A stretch of DNA of 39,997 nt from Candidatus Aenigmatarchaeota archaeon (GCA_026414305.1 JAOAJH010000002.1:1-39997), one strand, 5' to 3'; positions 1 to 7,322 are shown, counted from the stretch's first letter. Notes: generated by a model from the letters alone, not told the origin. Numbers and translations: made by a program.

Positions 1-19
1 AGATGTGTATAAGAGACAG
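1..19 (+). other. Tn5 mosaic-end (Nextera transposase) adapter left on the contig end
   Basis: The first 19 bases are exactly the Tn5 mosaic end, AGATGTGTATAAGAGACAG, which is the transposase adapter used in tagmentation libraries. Read from the GTG at base 5 it encodes the MYKRQ peptide, a familiar adapter translation in protein databases. These bases are therefore library sequence rather than genome, and the true contig begins at base 20. Confidence 0.97.
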
Positions 20-67
20 GCTATAAGGAATAGATATGATCCTTACAAGCAAGTAAGAGACAGGCTA
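10..67 (+). repeat. 14-bp direct repeat bridging adapter and genome
   Basis: The 14 bases TAAGAGACAGGCTA occur at 10-23 and again at 54-67. In the first copy ten bases belong to the adapter. In the second copy all are genomic, inside the Elp3 gene. The identity may have helped an assembler or a tagmentation event join adapter to genome here. No biological role is suggested. Confidence 0.7.
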
Positions 68-1255
68 AATCAATACAAAATAATGGGTCACCCTACTGAT
101 AAAGTAGAGATAATAGTCATAGGCGGAACGCTGCTAGCATTAGACAGAGATTATCAATATCGGTTCATTAAAGGAATTTATGATGGTTTAAATGGTAGAA
201 AATCAAGGACGCTAGAGCAAGCCAAAAAATTAAATGAAACAGCAAAACACAGATGCGTTGGCTTGACAATAGAAACAAGGCCAGATTATTGCATGGAAAA
301 GCATATTGACAGCTTGCTTGATTTTGGCTGCACAAGAGCTGAGATAGGCATACAATCGATATATAATGATGTCCTTGATAGAGTTAAACGAGATCATCAT
401 GTTGAAGAAACCATAAAGTCTATACAGATAGCAAAAGACGCTAGCTTCAAAATAATAGCTCATGTTATGCCTTTTTTGCCTGGATCAAATTTTGAAAGAG
501 ATGTTGAGATGTTTAGGCAGATTTTCACACATCCTGACTTGCAAGTAGATGAGTTCAAGATATATCCGTGTGTTGTAATGCCTGGGACAGAGCTCTACCA
601 AGAGTGGAAAAGAGGTGATTATAGACCGCCTACGCTTGAAGAAACAGTAAAGCTTATAGTGGAAATGAAGAAAATGGCTCCTCCTTGGGTAAGGTTTAGA
701 AGAGTATTTAGAGATATACCTGCAAATGAGATTGTTGCCGGGCCAAAAAAGAGCAATTTAAGAGAAATTGCAATACAGGAATTGAAAAGGCAAGGCAAAA
801 GATGCAGGTGCACAAGATGCAGAGAGCCTGGACATGCCAAAAAAATATATGTAATTGATATTGATGAAAAGGAAGTAGAGCTTGTAAGAAGAGATTATGA
901 TGCATCTAATGGAAAGGAAATATTTTTGTCGTTTGAAGATACAAAAAATGATGTTTTGATTGCTTTGCTGAGACTAAGGATGCCGTACAAGCCTCATAGA
1001 AAGGAAATAGATGATAAAACCGCCTTGATAAGGGAAGTTCATACTTATGGCAAGCTTGTTCCTATAAATGTTCAGGATAAAAGTGGTTGGCAGCATAAAG
1101 GTTTTGGTTCTTTGTTGCTTAAAGAAGCTGAAATTATATCAAGAGAAGAGTTTGATAAGCAAAAGATGATAGCAATAGCGGGTATTGGTGTAAAGCAATG
1201 GTTTATGAAATATGGTTATAAGCATGAAGGGCCGTATATGAAAAAAGAAATTTAA
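20..1255 (+). CDS. elp3: Elp3-type tRNA uridine-34 carboxymethyltransferase (radical SAM/GNAT), 5'-truncated
   Basis: Archaeal Elp3 uses a radical SAM domain and a GNAT domain to install the carboxymethyl group at C5 of wobble uridine-34 in tRNA, taking the acetyl group from acetyl-CoA. What remains here is the second half of the radical SAM barrel (IVIGGT, then AEIGIQS, then PGTELY) and the C-terminal acetyltransferase with the acetyl-CoA loop QHKGFGSLLLKEAE. The C-x4-C-x2-C cluster binding the Fe-S centre lies upstream of the surviving sequence. An apparent GTG start at base 5 is adapter, so the frame simply runs off the contig. The 3' end overlaps the convergent next gene by 4 nt. Confidence 0.93.
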   Translation, partial: AIRNRYDPYKQVRDRLNQYKIMGHPTDKVEIIVIGGTLLALDRDYQYRFIKGIYDGLNGRKSRTLEQAKKLNETAKHRCVGLTIETRPDYCMEKHIDSLLDFGCTRAEIGIQSIYNDVLDRVKRDHHVEETIKSIQIAKDASFKIIAHVMPFLPGSNFERDVEMFRQIFTHPDLQVDEFKIYPCVVMPGTELYQEWKRGDYRPPTLEETVKLIVEMKKMAPPWVRFRRVFRDIPANEIVAGPKKSNLREIAIQELKRQGKRCRCTRCREPGHAKKIYVIDIDEKEVELVRRDYDASNGKEIFLSFEDTKNDVLIALLRLRMPYKPHRKEIDDKTALIREVHTYGKLVPINVQDKSGWQHKGFGSLLLKEAEIISREEFDKQKMIAIAGIGVKQWFMKYGYKHEGPYMKKEI

Positions 1256-1872
1256 TATATACAGCTGATTTTATCTTTGGAATTTATCAAAGTTTGAATT
1301 CCTTTTTGATATTCAGACGGTAGTGATTGTGTTGGTTTTCCGTTAAGAATTTCATGTATACAACCATATTTACTACGTAAATTACATTCGGGGCATACGT
1401 ATCTGTTCATGTATTCAGGAAATTGTGAACCTTCTTGAGAAAGAATGGCTAATATATCATATATATCTTTTCCATAAATTTCACCTTTCTTTTGAATGCC
1501 TCTTCTTACTTTTAGTGCTGCATTCAAATCCGGGGGGATTATATATATTATTCCAAATTTTGTAGAAACAGATACAGGTTTTACATCAATTTCCAAACCT
1601 TTTATATTGCCAACATAAAAACCTACTGTTAAACCTTCAATTGTTGTATAAGGTAACCCATATTTTGGATGTTTTTCTGTTAGATGATGTATTCTTTCTA
1701 AACCTTCTTTTTTTGTATAAAAATCTATATCTAAACTAGGTGGTCTAGCTCTTCTTACACCTAAAATTTCAGGATGTATCATAGACCCACCAAGAAGCAT
1801 TATTTCCCCTGGCGCAAATTTACATACAAATGCGATTACTCTCAAAATGTTCTGTTCCTGTTCCGTGATCAT
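1252..1872 (-). CDS. Orphan nucleotidyltransferase-like protein with a Cys/His zinc-knuckle tail
   Basis: The N-terminal half carries polymerase-beta-type nucleotidyltransferase signatures: LLGGS, then DID about 20 residues later, then a third acidic strand GLEIDVKP, followed by a helix KDIYDILAIL. This resembles AbiEii-like nucleotidyltransferases, some of which are toxins. The C-terminal part has CPEC followed by C-x-H, a likely zinc knuckle. No antitoxin-like partner adjoins it; the neighbours are tRNA-related (Elp3 and CCA enzyme). I chose the ATG at 1872 over one at 1890 because a TATA-like TTTAAAAA at 1894-1901 lies 25 nt upstream, which fits a leaderless start. The substrate is unknown. 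Confidence 0.7.
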   Translation of the reverse strand: MITEQEQNILRVIAFVCKFAPGEIMLLGGSMIHPEILGVRRARPPSLDIDFYTKKEGLERIHHLTEKHPKYGLPYTTIEGLTVGFYVGNIKGLEIDVKPVSVSTKFGIIYIIPPDLNAALKVRRGIQKKGEIYGKDIYDILAILSQEGSQFPEYMNRYVCPECNLRSKYGCIHEILNGKPTQSLPSEYQKGIQTLINSKDKISCIY

Positions 1873-1890
1873 GAAATAAAATAAATACAT

Positions 1891-1901
1891 AAGTTTTTAA
1901 A
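1891..1901 (-). promoter_or_regulatory. TATA box for the nucleotidyltransferase-like gene
   Basis: On the minus strand the sequence reads TTTAAAAACTT, centred about 25 nt before the ATG at 1872. This is the spacing expected for an archaeal TATA box serving a leaderless transcript, and it is the reason for preferring that start. Confidence 0.5.
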
Positions 1902-1943
1902 TGTCTCTAAGTTTTTTGAATTGCGTTTCACATATTATTCTTA

Positions 1944-3359
1944 ATGCAGTATAAATTTGTAGAAAATATAATAAAAAAAATAACCCCAAAACCTCAAGAA
2001 GAAAAAAAGATCAAAGAAATAAGCAACAAAGTCTTAGAGGTAACTAGAAAAATATCATCTTCATATGACGCAGAAGTTATACTTGCTGGCTCGCTGACAA
2101 GGGACACATGGCTTCCTAACAAAAACGAAATAGATGTGTTCATACTTTTCCCCAAAACACTATCAAACAAACAGCTTGAGGAAACTGGATTATCTGTTGG
2201 TAAGAAAGTCATTGAAACCCTTAAAGGAAAATGGACAATAGAATATGCCCAACATCCTTATATAAGAGGAAAAATAGAAGGAATAAGTATTGATCTTGTT
2301 CCTTGTTACAAACTTGAAAAAGGAGAAAAGATAATTTCTGCTGTTGACAGAACGCAATTTCATGTCAAATATCTAGAAGAGAAACTACCAAAACAGCTAA
2401 GCAATGAAGTCAGGTTATTGAAACAGTTTTTGAAAGCCAATGGGTTGTATGGGGCTGATGCAAAGACAAATGGGTTTTCTGGTTATTTATGCGAACTTCT
2501 TATAATAAAATACAGCAGCTTCTTGAATCTGTTAAAAGCTGTAAAAGACTGGAAGGTTAAGGAAATAATTGATATAGAAAATCAATGGAAAAAAAGCGAA
2601 CACAATCAGCTAAAAAACAAATTCAAGAATGAAATTCTAATAGTAATAGATCCTGTTGATAAGCATAGAAACGTTGCATCTGCAATAAGCCCTGAGAATT
2701 TCTACAGATTCAAAAAAATATCACAAGAGTTTCTGCTAAAACCAAGTGAAGATTTCTTTTTCAAAAAAACTAAAACCATAAAATCAAATGAATTTGAAAA
2801 ATTTGTTAAATCAAGGGGTACTGAATTCATAGCAATTGTGTTTGAACCACCAAAAACTGTTCCTGACATATTGTGGCCTCAGTTAAGAAAAGCAACAAAA
2901 AGGCTAGAAAGTATAATGAAGGAATATGAGTTTGCAGTATTAAGAAGTGATTGCTGGACAGATGAAAAGAAAACTGCAATAATTGTTTTAGAAATGCAGG
3001 TAAGCAGATTGCCTACAATTGACAAAATAGTAGGACCATGGGTTTTTGATGAGAGAAATGCTGAAAGATTTGCTGAAAAACATAAAAATGATGCAGTAAA
3101 TGGGCCTTTTATAGAGGATGATTATTGGGTTGTTGAGGTTAATAGAAGTTGGACATCAGCAAAGGTCAAACTTGTTGATACTTTAAGCGATGATGAAAAA
3201 ATTTTGAAAGCCAAAGGAATACCAAACTTCATAGCAACTCAACTTTCAAAAAGCTTCAAGATAATTGACCAAAATGAATTGAAAAAGTTTTTGAAAAACA
3301 AAGAGTTTGCCGAATTTATGAAAAGTTATTTTGAAAAAGGCAACTTGTTTACAAAATGA
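1944..3359 (+). CDS. cca: Archaeal CCA-adding enzyme (tRNA nucleotidyltransferase, class I)
   Basis: This enzyme adds or repairs the 3' CCA of tRNAs from CTP and ATP without a nucleic acid template. The class I catalytic core is clear: AGS at residues 48-50, then E62 and D64 in NEIDVF, and a third carboxylate in SIDLVPCYKL near residue 111. The central and tail domains follow, and 471 residues is close to the usual length of about 440-460. It matches the single tRNA gene in the window, which encodes no CCA. The 3' end overlaps the convergent phospholipase-like gene by 34 nt. Confidence 0.97.
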   Translation: MQYKFVENIIKKITPKPQEEKKIKEISNKVLEVTRKISSSYDAEVILAGSLTRDTWLPNKNEIDVFILFPKTLSNKQLEETGLSVGKKVIETLKGKWTIEYAQHPYIRGKIEGISIDLVPCYKLEKGEKIISAVDRTQFHVKYLEEKLPKQLSNEVRLLKQFLKANGLYGADAKTNGFSGYLCELLIIKYSSFLNLLKAVKDWKVKEIIDIENQWKKSEHNQLKNKFKNEILIVIDPVDKHRNVASAISPENFYRFKKISQEFLLKPSEDFFFKKTKTIKSNEFEKFVKSRGTEFIAIVFEPPKTVPDILWPQLRKATKRLESIMKEYEFAVLRSDCWTDEKKTAIIVLEMQVSRLPTIDKIVGPWVFDERNAERFAEKHKNDAVNGPFIEDDYWVVEVNRSWTSAKVKLVDTLSDDEKILKAKGIPNFIATQLSKSFKIIDQNELKKFLKNKEFAEFMKSYFEKGNLFTK

Positions 3360-4078
3360 TTAAAAAGCTCTATTATTTTGTTTTTAATCAAAGCTATCAT
3401 CCCTGTTTGCTTCAAGCTTTCATACCTGCCTTCACTAATATTAAGTTTGTGTGAAACTTCTTTGTCTATAACAACAACTAGCTCAGCCAAATTGTCATAA
3501 GAAAATTCTATTGTTGAGTTGTATTTTGTTTGGCATTTTCTTATCATGCTTCCTGCTTTAGAGCATGGAAAACTAAATTCGCAATCTTGTCGAACGATCC
3601 AATTTCTTTCTTTCAGTTTTTTGTCAATCTTATCTTCAAACGGTTTGTGACATCTATAATAGTCTTCGCCCGTTATTTGATGAACAGGTGTAAATGCGTC
3701 AGACAAATAATGTATGCTTGCTCCTATCCAATATGAATCGTTTTTAGCAATCGATGAGTTAAATTTCAATAATGCCGGGCAGCTATAGAAATCTTTTTCA
3801 AAACAATCTTTTATTTCTGCAAAATATGCCAAACTAACAGGATCTTTTATTTCTGTGTTAATATGTTTGCATTCTCTTGCATAATAGCAGTTATGATAAA
3901 GCTGGTCTTTTATTTCTGTGTCAGGTGCGTTGCAGCCCCTGATAAAATCATTTTCATTAACAATATTTCTCAAATCTTTATTCCCAATAAGCAATTGCTT
4001 GCAAATCCATTCATGAGTCTCAAAACTCCAAGAATAAACTGCTGGAATTAAAAGCAGTATTAAAAACAAAAATCTCAT
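3326..4078 (-). CDS. Secreted zinc-dependent phospholipase C/S1-P1 nuclease-like protein
   Basis: A signal peptide (residues 1-16, hydrophobic core FLFLILLLIP) is followed by a predicted mature N-terminus WSFETHEW. In phospholipase C and S1/P1 nucleases the mature N-terminal Trp itself binds zinc, and W17 fits that role. Further candidate ligands are H22, D53, H62 and the family-type motif H123-x3-D127-x3-P-x-H133 (HYLSDAFTPVHQ). Many cysteines suggest disulfides outside the cell. The substrate could be phospholipid or nucleic acid; the sequence does not decide. It starts at an ATG and converges on the CCA gene. Confidence 0.8.
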   Translation of the reverse strand: MRFLFLILLLIPAVYSWSFETHEWICKQLLIGNKDLRNIVNENDFIRGCNAPDTEIKDQLYHNCYYARECKHINTEIKDPVSLAYFAEIKDCFEKDFYSCPALLKFNSSIAKNDSYWIGASIHYLSDAFTPVHQITGEDYYRCHKPFEDKIDKKLKERNWIVRQDCEFSFPCSKAGSMIRKCQTKYNSTIEFSYDNLAELVVVIDKEVSHKLNISEGRYESLKQTGMIALIKNKIIELFNHFVNKLPFSK

Positions 4079-4093
4079 AAAATTATTTTGATT

Positions 4094-4969
4094 TTATAAT
4101 AAATCTTCATCATCCATTCGAGGGCAAAGCATGTTTATCAAAATATCAAACTTCATTCCTATTGTTTTTGATTTAGAAGCTGTATCAAAGGCGAGTATGT
4201 AAACTTTTTTTCCTTGTTTTTCAAGTTTTTCTTTTAATGCAAAAGCCTCATCAATTCTATTTTGACCCCGCTTCCACGAAACAGCTATTCCAACTACATT
4301 TGCATCTTTCAGTTCTTGATCTCTCCATGCCTTCTTTTTTAAATAAATCATCTTCTCTTTTTGAAAATCAATTATCTTTTGTTTCTCTAAATCAAGTGAA
4401 TAAACAGGTTTTTCTGTAGCCAGACAAACACCCATTGGATGAAATCTGCCTGTGCCAACATAAAGGAAACAATCAACCTTGCTAGCAAATTTTAATGCTG
4501 CGTCCACTCGACAACCCAAAACTTGACCTTCATATTTTTGTGTTTTACCAACAAAAACTTGCTTTGACCTTTTCTTCAAATAATCAACAACCCTCTTCAT
4601 TGATTCAACATATTGCAAGCTAGTAAATACACAAATGTTTTTATAATTTGACAGCTTTTCATACTCTTTTTCAATTATTGGAATTGGATCTATGTCAAAA
4701 ACATAATCTAAATAAATAACTGGCAATTCTGACTTGACGCCAAAATCAGTATGAGCTATATGCACCACAGTGTCGCACTTTAACCTTTTTGCCTCAAAAT
4801 CTCTTACATCACATGCCCCAAAGGTTGGTTCGCAACATAAAACTGTCTGATAACCATTTTTTTCAAGCTCACTGCTTATTTCCTGTATTTTTGTCTTCAA
4901 ACCTTCTGGATATTGAATAAAAACTCTTCTCGCTTTTAACTTCTTTAACTGATCAAGCAGCTCATTCAT
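4094..4969 (-). CDS. dph2: Diphthamide synthase Dph2 (3-amino-3-carboxypropyl transferase)
   Basis: Dph2 is a non-canonical radical SAM enzyme that transfers the 3-amino-3-carboxypropyl group of SAM to a histidine of elongation factor 2, the first step of diphthamide synthesis. Counting from the ATG at 4969, the three cysteines that hold the 4Fe-4S cluster in the archaeal homodimer are visible: C53 (GACD), C153 (VLGC) and C282 (LCPRMD). The frame is open for 57 codons further upstream, but that extension has no homology-like sequence and crosses the divergent promoter region, so 4969 is preferred. Length is 291 residues, slightly short for the family. Confidence 0.95.
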   Translation of the reverse strand: MNELLDQLKKLKARRVFIQYPEGLKTKIQEISSELEKNGYQTVLCCEPTFGACDVRDFEAKRLKCDTVVHIAHTDFGVKSELPVIYLDYVFDIDPIPIIEKEYEKLSNYKNICVFTSLQYVESMKRVVDYLKKRSKQVFVGKTQKYEGQVLGCRVDAALKFASKVDCFLYVGTGRFHPMGVCLATEKPVYSLDLEKQKIIDFQKEKMIYLKKKAWRDQELKDANVVGIAVSWKRGQNRIDEAFALKEKLEKQGKKVYILAFDTASKSKTIGMKFDILINMLCPRMDDEDLL

Positions 4970-4983
4970 ATAAACACCAATAA

Positions 4984-5013
4984 CAATTAAACATTTGGGA
5001 AATAATTTAAATT
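4984..5013. promoter_or_regulatory. Crossed divergent promoters between dph2 and the SWIM gene
   Basis: Only 45 bp separate the two start codons. CAATTAAAC at 4984-4992 lies 27 nt before the plus-strand ATG at 5015. AAATAATTTAAATT at about 5000-5012 can serve the minus strand with a short leader before 4969. Each TATA-like box thus lies nearer to the gene it does not drive, so the two promoters overlap. Confidence 0.4.
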
Positions 5014-5014
5014 T

Positions 5015-5269
5015 ATGTCTGAGCTTTCGTGGAGAACAAAAAGAAAAGGGTATTGGATTTTCAAAGAGGGCAAAGTCTCCAAAGATGTTGAAAATGACAA
5101 GAGATCCTATTTTATTGTGAAAAGCGACGAAAAGGACCATTCTGTCATATTCGACAAAGCAAAAAAAGTTTTCACATGTGACTGTGAATTCTTTTCATTA
5201 AAATTAAAAGATTGTTCTCATATATATGCTGTAAGACTTTTCATGGATGATAAAAATGGAAAAAGTTGA
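5015..5269 (+). CDS. Small SWIM zinc-finger protein
   Basis: An 84-residue protein with one recognisable element, the SWIM motif C-x-C-xn-C-x-H, seen as CDCEFF...DCSH at about residues 54-68. SWIM fingers are predicted to bind zinc and contact DNA or proteins. The rest is a short beta-rich N-terminal part (WRTKRKGYWIF...FIVKS). It overlaps the start of the next small zinc-ribbon gene and is probably cotranscribed with it. The specific role is unknown. Confidence 0.75.
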   Translation: MSELSWRTKRKGYWIFKEGKVSKDVENDKRSYFIVKSDEKDHSVIFDKAKKVFTCDCEFFSLKLKDCSHIYAVRLFMDDKNGKS

Positions 5270-5459
5270 ATATTATTGCACTACATGCAGAAAATTTGTG
5301 AAAAAATTCAGAGTAGAACCAAATTTCTATGGTTTAGGTACTGGATTAACTGGGAAGAGAAGTTTACCTGGTTCTGGAATGGTTGTAAAAATTTGTGAAA
5401 AATGCAACACAGTTTTAATGGAAATGATAAAAGAAGAAAAAGAAAAAAAGAAAAAATAG
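5256..5459 (+). CDS. Small zinc-ribbon protein, function unknown
   Basis: About 67 residues with two CxxC knuckles, CTTC near the N-terminus and CEKC in the second half, separated by a Gly-rich loop, and ending in a Lys/Glu-rich tail (EEKEKKKK). This is a typical zinc-ribbon layout, but I do not recognise the family. A GGATGAT sequence lies just upstream of the ATG at 5256, so that start is preferred over the ATG at 5247. The gene overlaps the end of the SWIM gene, and its stop codon directly abuts the stop of a minus-strand micro-ORF. Confidence 0.7.
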   Translation: MEKVEYYCTTCRKFVKKFRVEPNFYGLGTGLTGKRSLPGSGMVVKICEKCNTVLMEMIKEEKEKKKK

Positions 5460-5495
5460 TTATTTCTTCTTTGTTGTCTTCTTTTTTGCTGCCAT
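5460..5495 (-). CDS. Candidate 11-residue Lys/Thr-rich microprotein
   Basis: The minus strand encodes MAAKKKTTKKK followed by TAA. Its stop codon starts exactly where the plus-strand zinc-ribbon gene stops, as at most other convergent pairs here. A perfect TATA-like palindrome TTTATATAAA (5522-5531) lies 31 nt upstream of the ATG, allowing a near-leaderless transcript. The alternative is that the plus-strand T-rich tract is simply a U-rich terminator for the zinc-ribbon gene and the frame is chance. The tail resembles that of the microprotein at 7323-7370. Confidence 0.35.
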   Translation of the reverse strand: MAAKKKTTKKK

Positions 5496-5521
5496 TTTAA
5501 TCACAATATTAATTTGTAAAG

Positions 5522-5531
5522 TTTATATAAA
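5522..5531. promoter_or_regulatory. Palindromic TATA element TTTATATAAA
   Basis: This perfect 10-bp palindrome reads as a TATA box on both strands. On the minus strand it is suitably placed for the 5495 micro-ORF. On the plus strand it would start transcription near 5552, between the two possible ATGs (5548 and 5575) of the TGS-GTPase gene. Confidence 0.45.
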
Positions 5532-5574
5532 AATCCATTCTAAATTTATGAACTTTATTTACAAATATTATTTT

Positions 5575-6402
5575 ATGCCTGTAAATGCTCCAAACGAGTA
5601 TTATCTTGCTGAAGAGAAATACAAAAACGCTAAAACTAGAGATGAAAAAATAAAATATCTTCAAGAAATGATAAGTTTATTGCCAAGGCATCATGGTTCT
5701 GAAAAACTTTTAATGGAGTTAAAAAAAAGGTTGTCAAAACTGAAAGAGCAAAAAGAAAGCAAACCATCCAGATCTTCAGTTTCAATAAAAAAAGAAGGCG
5801 CTGCTCAAATATGCTTGGTTGGGCTTGTTAATTCTGGAAAAAGCACATTGCTGAAAAAAATGACAAATGTTGATGTAGAAATAGATCATCATCCTTATAC
5901 AACACTAAAACCTGTTGTCGGAATGATGAAATATGAGGATGTTTGGATTCAGGTAATCGAAATACCTTCAACTTTTGAGCCTGAATGGATGGCTATAGTA
6001 AGAAACTGTGATCTCATAATAAAAGTAATAGATGGTGATTATGATTTGAATAAACAAAGAAATGAGCTGAAAAAAATACTTGATGAAAACAGAATAAAAA
6101 TAAAATCAATAAAAATTATAACAAAAAGACCATTGAATCTTGACAAAATAAAAAATGAGATTTGGTCAAATTTGAATATAATAAGAATTTATACAAAAAC
6201 TCAAGGGAAAGATCCAGAGAAAGATCCAATAATATTCAAAGGCAAGGCAACTGTAAGGGATGTTGTCAAGGAGGTGCATAAAGAATTTTTAAAGCATTTC
6301 AGATTTGCAAGAATTTGGGGAAAATCTGTCAAATTTCCAGGAGCTCAAGTGGGTCTTGACCATCAATTAAAAGACGGTGACATAATTCAAATATATGCCT
6401 AA
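5575..6402 (+). CDS. TGS-domain GTPase-like protein (OBG/DRG-related) with eroded GTPase motifs
   Basis: A helical N-terminal region is followed by a P-loop GVN-type motif GLVNSGKS (residues 83-90) and a C-terminal TGS domain (FARIWGKSVKFPG...LKDGDIIQIYA), the arrangement of archaeal DRG/OBG-related ribosome-associated GTPases. The usual G3 DxxG is replaced by EIPS, and G4 NKxD has no clear match (ITKRP stands in that place). It may bind nucleotide but hydrolyse poorly. The start at 5575 (MPVNAPNEYY) suits the family and the TATA position; an ATG at 5548 would add nine residues. Confidence 0.8.
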   Translation: MPVNAPNEYYLAEEKYKNAKTRDEKIKYLQEMISLLPRHHGSEKLLMELKKRLSKLKEQKESKPSRSSVSIKKEGAAQICLVGLVNSGKSTLLKKMTNVDVEIDHHPYTTLKPVVGMMKYEDVWIQVIEIPSTFEPEWMAIVRNCDLIIKVIDGDYDLNKQRNELKKILDENRIKIKSIKIITKRPLNLDKIKNEIWSNLNIIRIYTKTQGKDPEKDPIIFKGKATVRDVVKEVHKEFLKHFRFARIWGKSVKFPGAQVGLDHQLKDGDIIQIYA

Positions 6403-6444
6403 AGCATCACTAAAATAAATCTTTTTCTATATATTATTAATTTT

Positions 6445-6858
6445 ATGGAGAAATTCAAAATATCCACACATGCAATCGTAGAAAATGGAAACAAAATTCT
6501 AGTGTTGCAGAAAAAATCTGAAGATGCATTCTCAGCTGACAAGTGGTTTTTACCTGGCGGGGAAATGAAATTCGGTGAAGACACAATAGATTCACTAAAA
6601 AGGACTGTGAAAGAATGCTGTGGCATTGAAATAGAGGTTTTAAGCCCTATAGAGGTTTCAGTTGATGTCAATGAAGAAAAACAAGAACAAAATGTATCAA
6701 TAACATATATATGCGAATACAAATCAGGTCAACTGACAAAACCAAAGAATGTGAAAGAAGCGAAATGGCTTGAACCAAAAAAAGTAATAGACTTGGAAGA
6801 ACTTGATCCAGTACTTGAAAAATCTGTTTACACATACAATGAATTTATTTCAGCATAA
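6445..6858 (+). CDS. Nudix-fold protein with an altered Nudix box
   Basis: The fold is recognisable from the N-terminal strand KISTHAIVENGNKILVLQKK, the LPGGE turn and the C-terminal AKWLEPKKV. Nudix hydrolases cleave nucleoside diphosphates linked to another moiety, using G-x5-E-x7-REUxEExGU. Here the second part reads RTVKECCGI, so two of the three metal-binding glutamates of REUxEE are replaced by Thr and Cys. It may be an inactive, regulatory or differently acting member. It stands as a single gene between the TGS-GTPase and the ferritin-like gene. Confidence 0.82.
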   Translation: MEKFKISTHAIVENGNKILVLQKKSEDAFSADKWFLPGGEMKFGEDTIDSLKRTVKECCGIEIEVLSPIEVSVDVNEEKQEQNVSITYICEYKSGQLTKPKNVKEAKWLEPKKVIDLEELDPVLEKSVYTYNEFISA

Positions 6859-6899
6859 GCTTTTAACAACAAAAACACATTTTATGCTTGGGTGATAGA

Positions 6900-7313
6900 A
6901 TGAATAAAGAAGAGATTTTGAAAGACTTAAATCACGCTCTGACAACAGAATATCAAGCAGTAATACAATATTTAACACATGCAACAATTGCAAAAGGTTT
7001 AGATGCAGATGTTGTTATAACGACATTAAAGCATATAGCTGAAGAAGAAATGAAACATGCAGAAATATTAAGAGAAAGAATATTTTGGCTTGGTGGTACT
7101 CCGACAATGGACGTTGATGAAAGAACTCTTGTAAAAGATTTGAAAAAAATGATACAAGTCAACGCAAAAGCCGAGGAAGATGCAATAGAAATGTACAAAA
7201 AAATACTAAAAAAATTGAATCATATAGAAGATGTAAAGGTATACGAGGCTGTTGAAGAGATTTTAGAAGACGAAATTGAGCATTGGGAAGAATTAAAAAG
7301 GCTTCAAGATTAG
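6900..7313 (+). CDS. Ferritin-like diiron protein (bacterioferritin/Dps-like)
   Basis: A four-helix bundle of 137 residues with carboxylate and His ligands in the expected places: E in TTEYQAVIQY, the EEEMKHAE helix (ExxH), EEDAIEMY and EDEIEHWEE (ExxH). Such proteins oxidise and store iron or remove peroxide. The ATG at 6900 is preceded by GGTGAT at a good distance; an upstream TTG at 6888 would destroy that site's spacing. A Cys-rich micro-ORF with its own ribosome-binding site follows immediately, so the two probably form an operon. Confidence 0.88.
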   Translation: MNKEEILKDLNHALTTEYQAVIQYLTHATIAKGLDADVVITTLKHIAEEEMKHAEILRERIFWLGGTPTMDVDERTLVKDLKKMIQVNAKAEEDAIEMYKKILKKLNHIEDVKVYEAVEEILEDEIEHWEELKRLQD

Positions 7314-7322
7314 GTGAGCTTT

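Noticed and set aside
5-19. GTG start giving an Elp3 protein that begins MYKRQ
   Set aside because: These codons are Tn5 adapter sequence, so the start is artificial and the gene is 5'-truncated.
4970-5140. N-terminal extension of Dph2 from the upstream ATG
   Set aside because: The extra 57 residues look non-coding, cross the divergent promoter and overlap the SWIM gene; the three Fe-S cysteines fit family spacing when counted from 4969.
6888-6899. TTG start for the ferritin-like gene
   Set aside because: It lies inside the GGTGAT ribosome-binding site that serves the ATG at 6900.
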